Assembly: GCA_022452125.1 (NCBI GenBank)
Contig: JAKURJ010000015.1
Coordinates: forward strand, 1-20,016
DNA length: 20,016 bases
Direction of reading: 5' to 3'
Source: Candidatus Poseidoniaceae archaeon
GTDB taxonomy: Archaea > Thermoplasmatota > Poseidoniia > Poseidoniales > Poseidoniaceae
In this document: piece by piece, positions 6,507 through 14,437 of the stretch
Position numbering within the stretch: position 1 is the first letter of the stretch
How the letters are laid out: every line of letters begins with the position of its first letter
Program-made: the position numbers and the translations under genes
The notes under the pieces: model-generated
The model's input: the letters and a program-made list of their open reading frames with translations, nothing else
What the model was told of the DNA's origin: nothing
The model's database searches: none

Positions 6507-6549
6507 TACGGCATAACCTTGACATTGGAGATGCTAGCAGACCTACTTG

Positions 6550-7749
6550 ATGTACCAAGTTGTCATTATAGGCGCCGGCCCAATTGGCGGTCGCTTGGCA
6601 ACTGAATTGGCATCAAGAGGAATCTCCACATTGATGATTGAAGAACACGCAGAAATCGGTAGACCATTCCAATGTGCGGGCTTAGTTAATCCACCTGCAA
6701 TGCAAATGGTCGGATTAGAGGATACGATATTGCAAAACGTCGATGGAGCACTTATGCACTCTCCCTCTGGGATTATGCTTCCAGTTGGAAAGGACGGAAG
6801 GGTTAGAACGCATGTCGTATGTAGGAAAAAATTCGACCAAGCAGTAGTAGCGCAAGCAATGGAAGCTGGCGCACATCTATGGCTACTATCCAAACCAATT
6901 GATGCTGAGGTCGTAAAGGATGGAGTAAATATCAAGATCGAAAGAGAGGGAGAAATTGTAGATTTGAAATGCAATTTACTAATCGGTGCTGATGGAGCTC
7001 ACTCTTGGACAAGACGATACTTCAAGATGGGTCGTCCAAAAGAGATGATGATTGGATTCCAAACTGACGTTAGTGGTCTTTCTGGTAAGGACAATTGGCT
7101 CGAAATGTACACCGGACGCGACATTGCACCAGGATTATTCGCTTGGGTGATTCCTACAGGCAATAACACTCATCGTATCGGGGTATGGTCAAGACCACAA
7201 GATCTAGATGGGAGAAGTGTCGAAGAATGCTATGATTCACTAATTTCACATCCATTGTGGAAAAAAAGATTTGCTAAAGCAAAAGAAATCGCTCGTTACT
7301 GTGGACCTGTGCCGTGTGGGACAATTCGCAAGCCATTCAAAGACCGAGTTATGGTCATCGGTGATGCTGCAGGAATGGCGAAACCAACAACTGGTGGAGG
7401 CATAGGTCCTGGATTCAGACAGGTTGAAGCAATAATCGAGAAATTGGTTGAGGCTGTGAACAAAGACAAATTGGATGCAAGTAACCTATCATCGGTTTGC
7501 AAACCATTCAAAGCCTTCAGGAAAGAGCAGGACAGAGCACGAGCATTACGAGATTTGCTGGTAAGAATTCCGGATGATGAAGAATTAGATTCTCATTTCA
7601 GAATGTTCAATCGTCCAGAAGTTTTGGAATTGATTAACGAAGTAGGAGATATAGAGCATCCTGTTCCACTAGGTATGACTTTACTCAGAAAGGTTCCAGA
7701 ATTCCGCAAGTTAGCAGTGAAAGCTGGATTCAAATTGTTATTTGCTTAG
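6550..7749 (+). CDS. Geranylgeranyl reductase family flavoprotein (archaeal lipid saturation)
   Basis: 399 residues from the ATG at 6550; a TTG immediately before it (6547) is an alternative start, and neither has a clear ribosome binding site. The protein is an FAD enzyme of the geranylgeranyl reductase family, which in archaea saturates the isoprenoid chains of membrane diether or tetraether lipids. Seen: the Rossmann GAGPIGG near residues 8-14, IEEHAEIGRPFQCAGLVNP (the conserved PxxCAG region), NLLIGADGAHSWTRR, and the second FAD motif VIGDAAGMAKPTTGGGIGPG starting near residue 269. The C-terminal part (FKAFRKEQDRARALRDLL and a final basic segment) is as in family members. Length is normal. 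It lies 43 bases after the topoisomerase and 8 bases before the next gene, so it may share a transcript with both. Whether the substrate is lipid or menaquinone or another prenyl compound cannot be read from sequence. Confidence 0.87.
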   Translation: MYQVVIIGAGPIGGRLATELASRGISTLMIEEHAEIGRPFQCAGLVNPPAMQMVGLEDTILQNVDGALMHSPSGIMLPVGKDGRVRTHVVCRKKFDQAVVAQAMEAGAHLWLLSKPIDAEVVKDGVNIKIEREGEIVDLKCNLLIGADGAHSWTRRYFKMGRPKEMMIGFQTDVSGLSGKDNWLEMYTGRDIAPGLFAWVIPTGNNTHRIGVWSRPQDLDGRSVEECYDSLISHPLWKKRFAKAKEIARYCGPVPCGTIRKPFKDRVMVIGDAAGMAKPTTGGGIGPGFRQVEAIIEKLVEAVNKDKLDASNLSSVCKPFKAFRKEQDRARALRDLLVRIPDDEELDSHFRMFNRPEVLELINEVGDIEHPVPLGMTLLRKVPEFRKLAVKAGFKLLFA

Positions 7750-7757
7750 GTGGGAAA

Positions 7758-8837
7758 ATGGTACAGGTCAAGCATCGAATTCGATACCCGCCTTTTGAGT
7801 CTGGAAAATTGATTGCAGAGCATATTCCTGTGGTTGAATATACGTTTGAAGTAGATGGTCCTGTAATACCTCCCTTCAAGTTGGGAAATACAGATTCATG
7901 GCACGTTGAAAGAGTAATTGAAGGAGATTACGAATCCGATACAAGATACCACGGAGAAGTCCCTCAAATTATTGAAAAACAACGCACAGGATGGTATTTG
8001 ATACCGCATCCCATACATGCAAAGGCAAGAAAATTCATCAATTTTGCAGTAATTATATTGTTGGTATGTCTATTCTATTTGTTTTCTACTCCATTGCAGA
8101 ACTCACTTGGGATTCCAACATTTGGTACTGGCAAAATCCGTCTTGGACTACTTGATTATCCGCTGTTAGCGGTAATTGTCGTTCCGTTAATGCTAATCCC
8201 TATCGCATTGAGAGTTGCTGCGAACCTAGGTGATTTAAGACGCCAGAAATTCTTCCTTCTCAATTCACCCCCGAGGCCAAAAATTTCAGTTGAAGAAGCT
8301 GAAAGTGGTTTGAAGCTAAAAGGTAAAATCGAGTTATTAGAAACCCATGATGATTGGAAGAGTATGAAATTATCTTGGAGGGTTGGGATTCTTCCCCCCG
8401 CTAGGCATAAGGTATTCGCAGCCCTAAATCTCGACCCATCTGGTCAGCCACCTCCAGGTCTGACCACACCACTACCGCACCACTGGGAAAAAGGTCTGGA
8501 CGATGGTACTGGCATGGGTGAAGACGCCCCCATGGAGAGGCACGATGTACCAGGAGGAGTGTTTTTGCGCCCTATGAGAATCATGAGTTCAAGTGAATAT
8601 ATGCAACTAGATATCAAAGGTGGCGATTTTGAATTGTCTTCCCCACCCGGTGATTGGCCAGGAACAGTGTACGGAGGTTTGGTTCGTGTTCATTGGGAGT
8701 TGTTGATCAATATCGAAAGGGCAAATGGAGGACCGCTACTTTGGGTCGAGCCACTTACTGTTCTTCATCGAAATGATGCGGTCGTCAATGAAGACATTTC
8801 GATATCCGACGGGCGCTCAGAAAGTGATTCTTTGTAA
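7758..8837 (+). CDS. Membrane protein of unknown function with two central helices
   Basis: 359 residues; the ATG at 7758 is preceded by AGGTGGG, which begins within the stop codon of the reductase gene, so translation is probably coupled. Family not recognised. The N-terminal ~90 residues are soluble and Pro/aromatic-rich. Two hydrophobic helices follow at about residues 93-111 and 134-155, joined by a short loop. The remaining 200 residues look beta-rich (GLKLKGKIELLETHDDWKSMKLSWRV, GTVYGGLVRVHWELLINI). With two helices, both the N- and C-terminal domains lie on the same side. SVEEAESGLKLKGKIELLE opens a segment reminiscent of an immunoglobulin-like or arrestin-like sandwich, but this is only an impression. 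Its place between lipid synthesis and a surface lipoprotein fits an envelope role. Confidence 0.75.
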   Translation: MVQVKHRIRYPPFESGKLIAEHIPVVEYTFEVDGPVIPPFKLGNTDSWHVERVIEGDYESDTRYHGEVPQIIEKQRTGWYLIPHPIHAKARKFINFAVIILLVCLFYLFSTPLQNSLGIPTFGTGKIRLGLLDYPLLAVIVVPLMLIPIALRVAANLGDLRRQKFFLLNSPPRPKISVEEAESGLKLKGKIELLETHDDWKSMKLSWRVGILPPARHKVFAALNLDPSGQPPPGLTTPLPHHWEKGLDDGTGMGEDAPMERHDVPGGVFLRPMRIMSSSEYMQLDIKGGDFELSSPPGDWPGTVYGGLVRVHWELLINIERANGGPLLWVEPLTVLHRNDAVVNEDISISDGRSESDSL

Positions 8838-8874
8838 TGCAAGGTTTCATTTGCCTATTGCCTAGTCCCGATTC

Positions 8875-11865
8875 ATGGAGCGCAAAGCCATCAGTGCTGT
8901 TTTCCTGACTCTGATAATGCTTCTTTCTGGTTGTCTGGGTTCCGATAATACAGAAGGAGAGGTTGTTGAAACTGAAATTCAGCAAGAAGTTGTAGCCTCA
9001 TTCACACTTGCCAATATCGGGTCCCATGCTGTAGGAGATATTGTGTTAGTAGATGGATTGGTTGAAATCGAGCCCACAGATTCTGAGTATTTCATCGAGT
9101 ATGACATTATTACACCAAGTGGAATTCGACCGATTGAGGCTACCTTTAGCGAAACAGATTCGGGAATACGTCTGATATTGATGCCTGACGAACCGGCGCA
9201 ATGGAAAGGCATCGGGCGAATGATCGTATCAGGCCTTGATGATTCAATCAAAAGCGAAGTTGACTTTGAAGTACTTCCTCCTGATGAAGGAGATACAATT
9301 CTTTCAGTAGAACCAATAATTGAAATGGATTTTTCAGCACCACTAACAATTAGCGGGAAAGTAATCCACACAACTCCTACATCTTGTACAATCTCTGATG
9401 GTTCAAATTCACAATCCCCAAATAATGCTGGAGAGTTCAATATTGGACAAGGAGTTGTCGAGGAATCATACAACGTCACACTGACTGCAATCTGTGGAGT
9501 TTGGAGTGAAAGCCAGGACTCTAGAACAGTTAGAGTCATTCTATCTGCCGGTAATGACATGGATGGCGATGGAATACCAGATGATTCAGATGCTTGTCCA
9601 AATGGATATGGTGAAGACGAAGGCTGGAATCCTAACCAAGCTACTGATAGAGACGGAGATGGATGCCATGACTTCGAAGAGGACATTGATGACGATAATG
9701 ATTTGATACCTGATATCGATGACCAATGTGCATCAGAGATCGGCTGGGTAAGTACTGAGTTAAATGACTACGACAGAGACGGTTGCGCTGATTCAACCGA
9801 GGATTCGGACGATGATAACGACGGAATTTACGACGAATACGACTCATGTCCGACAGGAGAAATAGGGTGGGAATCCAAGCCATACACTGATTGGGATGCA
9901 GACGGTTGTAAAGATTTGACAGAGGATATCGATGATGATAATGACCAAGTAAATGACACTGTGGATGACTGTTGGCGTGGATTATCAAACTGGGTAAGCA
10001 GCTCGGAATTCGACTATGATGGCGACGGTTGTAACGACCTAGCCGAAGATGATGACGATGCCAACGATGGAGTTAACGATGTTAATCAAACAGGAGTTAC
10101 TCTAGACGAATGCCCTCGAACCCCGCTTGATGCACAGGATGTTGATGAAAGAGGATGTGATGCTACTGAGAGAGATACTGACAGTGATGGAGTCATGGAC
10201 TCTGATGATGATTGTCCTGGAACTCCTGTCGGTAATGTTGTAAATTCAGTCGGCTGTGCAGACTTAGATGGAGATGGTGTCTTCTCTAATGTTGATAATT
10301 GTCCAGATACACAAGCAAAGTGGACTCCAGATTCCCAAGGATGTGCAGTGTATCAGTTGCCAGTTGCATGGAAAGAAACCGGCCATGGTAATGGAAGAAT
10401 GGATACTGTGGCCCACTTCTCAGTGCCTACACTAGACGGGACCTGGTCATTCAGGAACGAATGGAATGGAGAAGATGTCTACATTTTCTTATTCAAGTAC
10501 ACAGATTCATCTGGTAATGGAAACAATGCTGACTGGTCAAAGAGCCCTGGATCAATGATTCGTCAGTTGCCAGACAATGCTCATTTGTTCTATGGCTCAT
10601 TTGACAATTCCTTCCAAAATGATGTGCAAGGGCGAAAAGCGGCAGTACAAAATGCGCTCAATGCAGATGAAGAACTAAAGTGGAAAGATCGAATCCATTA
10701 CATCGACCAAGACATGTCAACTGCCAGTGGTGGGTTGGGTGATTTGATTAACAACTGGAATTCCCTATACTATGGAATTGACAGATTCCAACGTGCTAGA
10801 GAAATCGGCTCAATTTATGCTTGGACTTCTCAAACAAATGATATTACTCATTGGGCATATGAGGCTAGAATGTACAATTATGAGTACCCAACAGAAGTTA
10901 GAGAAAACGATCCAAACGTCCATTCTGTAACCGTTGTCGATGAACTATGGCACAGCGGTGGTTGGAGCGGGGGATACACTTCAACTTACCAAAATGTCAG
11001 CATTAGTTTGCCAAATAACATCTCTACATATGATACATTGGAAGTATTCCATGAACATGCATGTGAAGATAGAAGGAATCGATATGCAAAATCTGACGGT
11101 AGTTATGGAGGATGTCACGAATGGGATTATCTTGCTTACATGAAGATTTGTGACCGTGATAATTCTAGTAAGTGTGGTACTGAATTTATGCGATGGATAA
11201 CCACTTATGGTCGTGAAGGAAGATGGTTAACTGATATCACTCCATATCTCTTCATGCTGGAAGAAAACGATGTCCGTACCTTCAAGTATCAGGGTGCAAA
11301 TAAGGGAACTATGACTGTTAAGCTACTGTTCTCCGATTGGGGAATAGGTGAGAGAAGCAGTAGCGGTGAGCAAGTTTTCACCGGAGGACAATTCCGGGGA
11401 GAATACAATAACGAATCACAATACAAGAGACAGCACAATTTCACAGCGCTTACTGATTATCACAGTGTGAAGATTGTATCAACAATCACAGGACATGGAT
11501 TCAATCAAGACCAAGCTAATTGCGCTGAGTTCTGTGACCACGAACATCACTACTATCTCAATGGAAACACAGCCTATGAATGGCATCCTATTGTCTATGA
11601 TAGTCAAGGATGTGAGAAGGAAGTTGACAGAGGAGTTGTTGCTAATCAGTTTGGCTCATGGCCATATGGAAGAGCGGGATGGTGCGCTGGACAGGATGTC
11701 ACGCAATGGACTTACGATATTACTGACTGGGTCGATAATTCGTCCACCAATAACTTACGTTACAGGGGTCTGTTTAACGGGCAGGAGTATGTTCCACAAG
11801 ATACGAATGGTGGCGGTCGAGAAATCCGAGCGAACATTTGGTTAGTCTGGTACGATCAGAACTGA
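8875..11865 (+). CDS. Secreted lipoprotein with calcium-binding TSP3-like repeats and PNGase F-like C-terminal region
   Basis: 996 residues. A signal peptide with lipobox LLSGCLG (Cys20) shows export and lipid anchoring. Residues ~25-225 form a beta-rich N-terminal region. Residues ~228-490 hold repeats of the thrombospondin type 3 kind: DxDGDGxxD..D.CP units alternating with Cys (DMDGDGIPDDSDACP first), which bind calcium and usually form a rigid stalk. Residues ~490-685 are a separate domain I do not recognise (rich in Trp, starts WKETGHGNGRMDT). From ~688 to the end the protein resembles peptide-N-glycosidase F: ITGHGFNQDQANCAEFC (~870) and YGRAGWCAGQDVTQW (~931) match the C-terminal half of that family, and paired Cys are frequent, as in an exported disulfide protein. 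PNGase F removes N-glycans from glycoproteins; the catalytic acids were not individually aligned. No ribosome binding site precedes the ATG. The 3' end overlaps the convergent mqnC-like gene by 10 bases. Confidence 0.85.
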   Translation: MERKAISAVFLTLIMLLSGCLGSDNTEGEVVETEIQQEVVASFTLANIGSHAVGDIVLVDGLVEIEPTDSEYFIEYDIITPSGIRPIEATFSETDSGIRLILMPDEPAQWKGIGRMIVSGLDDSIKSEVDFEVLPPDEGDTILSVEPIIEMDFSAPLTISGKVIHTTPTSCTISDGSNSQSPNNAGEFNIGQGVVEESYNVTLTAICGVWSESQDSRTVRVILSAGNDMDGDGIPDDSDACPNGYGEDEGWNPNQATDRDGDGCHDFEEDIDDDNDLIPDIDDQCASEIGWVSTELNDYDRDGCADSTEDSDDDNDGIYDEYDSCPTGEIGWESKPYTDWDADGCKDLTEDIDDDNDQVNDTVDDCWRGLSNWVSSSEFDYDGDGCNDLAEDDDDANDGVNDVNQTGVTLDECPRTPLDAQDVDERGCDATERDTDSDGVMDSDDDCPGTPVGNVVNSVGCADLDGDGVFSNVDNCPDTQAKWTPDSQGCAVYQLPVAWKETGHGNGRMDTVAHFSVPTLDGTWSFRNEWNGEDVYIFLFKYTDSSGNGNNADWSKSPGSMIRQLPDNAHLFYGSFDNSFQNDVQGRKAAVQNALNADEELKWKDRIHYIDQDMSTASGGLGDLINNWNSLYYGIDRFQRAREIGSIYAWTSQTNDITHWAYEARMYNYEYPTEVRENDPNVHSVTVVDELWHSGGWSGGYTSTYQNVSISLPNNISTYDTLEVFHEHACEDRRNRYAKSDGSYGGCHEWDYLAYMKICDRDNSSKCGTEFMRWITTYGREGRWLTDITPYLFMLEENDVRTFKYQGANKGTMTVKLLFSDWGIGERSSSGEQVFTGGQFRGEYNNESQYKRQHNFTALTDYHSVKIVSTITGHGFNQDQANCAEFCDHEHHYYLNGNTAYEWHPIVYDSQGCEKEVDRGVVANQFGSWPYGRAGWCAGQDVTQWTYDITDWVDNSSTNNLRYRGLFNGQEYVPQDTNGGGREIRANIWLVWYDQN

Positions 11866-13031
11866 GTTGGCGGCGGCGAGGGCAATTCACTAAGCCTTGT
11901 TGCTGGCGAAGGAGTATCTAGATGCTCATAACGAGAATTACGCCTACGTGGAGTAAATCCAGCTCTTACTATTGCATCTTGCAATTCCAATTCACTGGCC
12001 TGAATCTTATTTGTTCCTGATGCGGAAACTACGTTTTCTTCCATCATTGTGGAACCTGCATCATCTGCTCCCCCCAAAAGCGCCATCTGAGCAATTGATA
12101 ATCCCATAGTGGGCCAAGATGCTTGAATATGTTCGATGTTGTCAAAGAAAAGTCTTGAAATGGCTACATGTCTGAGATATTCAGTAGGACCTGCTCCTAG
12201 TTCGAACTTGTTTCTTCCACGGTTTCGCTTTCCATACGTATTATTCTCTAACTGAACCGGCCACGCGATGAATGAAGTGAAACCATTCGAATATTTTTCA
12301 AGACTAGAATCCTGGAGCTCACGTATTCTGTGCATATGCTCAACACGATTTTCTATCGATTCACCGAATCCAAACACATTAGTGGCACTTGTGATTAATC
12401 CAAGAGATTGAGCCTCACTCATTACGCGCAGCCAATTATCAGGTGAACCCTTCTTTGGAGAAACATCGTTTCTTACAGATTCTACTAACATTTCAGCACC
12501 TCCACCCGGCAGGCCATGCATTCCAGCATCTTTGAGGTGACTAAGAACATCAAGAGTGGATGTGTTCGTAACTTCTGCGATGCCCTCTATCTCGATAGGG
12601 GAAAAGCAATCCAAATCGATTGTTGGGTGTTTATTGCGTAAGGAACTCAATAAGTTCGTGTAATAGTCAATACCGAGGTCTGGATTGACACCACCCTGCA
12701 TCAGAATCCTAGTACCATCAATCGCTTCTAATTCCACAACTCTCTGACTTATTTCATCAAGAGTTTGTGTATAGGTTTCTTCATGTCCGGGAGGACGGTA
12801 GAATGAACAAAATTGACAGTTAATTGTACAGACGTTTGTGTAATTGATATTTCTATCAATAAGGTAAGTCACCTGTTTATCTCCATTGATTTCTATTCGC
12901 CTTTGATTTGCGGCTCTACGAAGGGCATGTAATGGTGCATCCCTGTAGAGAATCACCGCATCTTCTTGACTTAGTCTAGACCCGCCGGTCATGTGTGATT
13001 CAAGGATTTCACTCCAAGACATACAGACCAC
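11856..13031 (-). CDS. mqnC: Radical SAM enzyme, MqnC type (cyclic dehypoxanthinyl futalosine synthase)
   Basis: 391 residues from a GTG at 13031 placed directly after the upstream stop (TGA-GTG); an ATG at 13022 (three codons in) with GAGTGGT before it is at least as likely a start. MqnC cyclises dehypoxanthine futalosine in the futalosine route to menaquinone. The radical SAM cluster motif is C68-x3-C72-x2-C75 (CTINCQFC) inside the family signature DRNINYTNVC, followed by RILMQGGVNPDL, SPIEIEGIA, GLPGGGAEMLVESVR, FGFGESIENRVEHM, FTSFIAWPVQ, HIQASWPTMG and STMMEENVVSASG. These match MqnC better than the related CofH or MqnE, although SWPTMGLSIAQMALLGGADD differs from the usual SWVTQG...GANDFG. 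It is the last gene of a tight four-gene minus-strand run. No other mqn genes are in the window. Confidence 0.8.
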   Translation of the reverse strand: MVCMSWSEILESHMTGGSRLSQEDAVILYRDAPLHALRRAANQRRIEINGDKQVTYLIDRNINYTNVCTINCQFCSFYRPPGHEETYTQTLDEISQRVVELEAIDGTRILMQGGVNPDLGIDYYTNLLSSLRNKHPTIDLDCFSPIEIEGIAEVTNTSTLDVLSHLKDAGMHGLPGGGAEMLVESVRNDVSPKKGSPDNWLRVMSEAQSLGLITSATNVFGFGESIENRVEHMHRIRELQDSSLEKYSNGFTSFIAWPVQLENNTYGKRNRGRNKFELGAGPTEYLRHVAISRLFFDNIEHIQASWPTMGLSIAQMALLGGADDAGSTMMEENVVSASGTNKIQASELELQDAIVRAGFTPRRRNSRYEHLDTPSPATRLSELPSPPPTQF

Positions 13032-14435
13032 TCATGCTGAACCTACTATTGATTCAATATTAGCGATTGTTTTTGGGCAATCTCCAGACAACACATCAGG
13101 ACCGTCCTTGGTAACAAGTACGTCATCTTCAATTCTAATGCCAATATTTGCATATCTCTCTGGGCAATCAACATCAGGACGCCATGCTCCAAAGTAAAGT
13201 CCTGGCTCGACTGTAATTACCATGCCTTCTTCGAATAAGCGTGGCTCGTCATCTGGACGATAGATTCCTACGTCATGAACATCTATTCCTAACCAATGAC
13301 CGGTATTGTGCATATACCACTTATTCAAATCGCCATCCGAAGCAAGAGCATCTTCTAATGATTGCTCAATGACTCCTAACTTGATTAGGCCCTCTGCCAA
13401 AACACGCCTTGCAGCCTTGTGTGGAGCATCATATGGCCTGCCAACTCGGCATTCATCAATTGCTGCGATTTGAGAATCTAATACTATCTGGTAAATTTCT
13501 GCCTGTGCCTCACTGAACTTTCCATTTACTGGCCACGAGCGAGTGATGTCAGAAGCGTATCCCTTGTATTCACAGCCTGCATCGATTAGGATGACCTCGC
13601 CATCATCACAAGTATCATCATTCACAGTATAGTGAAGAATTGTTGCATTCTCACCGCTGCCAATAATGCAAGGGTAAGCTATTCCTGATGTTTTGCAATA
13701 CTTGAACAGACCTTCGATTATACCTTCCAGCTGCCATTCACCAACACCTGGTTTTGTGTTTGCCATTGCCTGAATGTGAGCTTGTGCAGCAATCTTTGCA
13801 GAGTAACGCATCAAGTCAATTTCAGCAGCAGATTTGCGAAGTCTTAGTTCGTTGATCATAATGGAAGGGTCAACGATACTTATTGGGCCTAAGCCAAATT
13901 TTTGACGCTCCCTTGAATTGGATTTCATTTCATTTTCAACTAACCGGTCAACATCTGGATCGACTCCCATCTTTACGAAAATTCGTGATGACTTTACAAG
14001 CATGGAAGAGAGAATTTCTCCCATTTCATCATGCGATGCTGCTGAATCTACAGGCCAATGTTCTTGAGCACCTTCAACTCCAGGCCTCCTGCCCTCCCAA
14101 ATTTCTTTCAGTACGTCTTTAGGTTGGACAAATAGTGTTGAATTCCAGTTACCATCGTCATTGAAAGCACAGAAGACAGCATCCGGATCTTCCCAACCAC
14201 ACAGGTAAAGCATGTCGCTACTGGTACGGTAAGGATAGTGAACATCATTTGAGCGAGTTGATTCATGTGGAGCGGTTACTATCAACAAATCACCAGGACG
14301 CATCTGAGAAAATAATCGCGACTGACGTGAGCGATATTCATCATGGCTAATCCCCGTAGGTTCTTGCCCGACTGCTTGAAGAGAGTCCTCCCACATGTGT
14401 ATGCGGTGCAGGGACTGATTTTTCATTCCTTTCAT
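13032..14435 (-). CDS. pepP: Xaa-Pro aminopeptidase (M24B metallopeptidase)
   Basis: 467 residues, close to E. coli PepP (441). The enzyme removes an N-terminal residue ahead of proline. The N-terminal domain (~residues 30-180) has DLLIVTAPHEST, YPYRTSSDMLYLCGWEDPDAV and WEGRRPG as in PepP. The C-terminal pita-bread domain keeps all five metal ligands: D285 and D296 (LIDAGCEYKGYASDITRSWP), H380 (HNTGHWLGIDVHD), E410 (TVEPGLYF) and E436 (GIRIEDD). There is no signal peptide, so it should act in the cytoplasm on imported peptides. It starts two bases after the surface-protein gene and abuts the mqnC-like gene with no gap. Start choice is between the ATG at 14435 and a second at 14426 preceded by AAAGGA. 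Family call is firm. Confidence 0.95.
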   Translation of the reverse strand: MKGMKNQSLHRIHMWEDSLQAVGQEPTGISHDEYRSRQSRLFSQMRPGDLLIVTAPHESTRSNDVHYPYRTSSDMLYLCGWEDPDAVFCAFNDDGNWNSTLFVQPKDVLKEIWEGRRPGVEGAQEHWPVDSAASHDEMGEILSSMLVKSSRIFVKMGVDPDVDRLVENEMKSNSRERQKFGLGPISIVDPSIMINELRLRKSAAEIDLMRYSAKIAAQAHIQAMANTKPGVGEWQLEGIIEGLFKYCKTSGIAYPCIIGSGENATILHYTVNDDTCDDGEVILIDAGCEYKGYASDITRSWPVNGKFSEAQAEIYQIVLDSQIAAIDECRVGRPYDAPHKAARRVLAEGLIKLGVIEQSLEDALASDGDLNKWYMHNTGHWLGIDVHDVGIYRPDDEPRLFEEGMVITVEPGLYFGAWRPDVDCPERYANIGIRIEDDVLVTKDGPDVLSGDCPKTIANIESIVGSA

Positions 14436-14437
14436 GT

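Noticed and set aside
6531..6603. ATG at 6531 as start of the reductase gene
   Set aside because: It is in a different frame from the reductase and meets a stop after about 24 codons.
8979..9686. 235-codon minus-strand frame within the lipoprotein gene
   Set aside because: It mirrors Asp-rich coding sequence (Ser/Pro-rich shadow) and has no family features.
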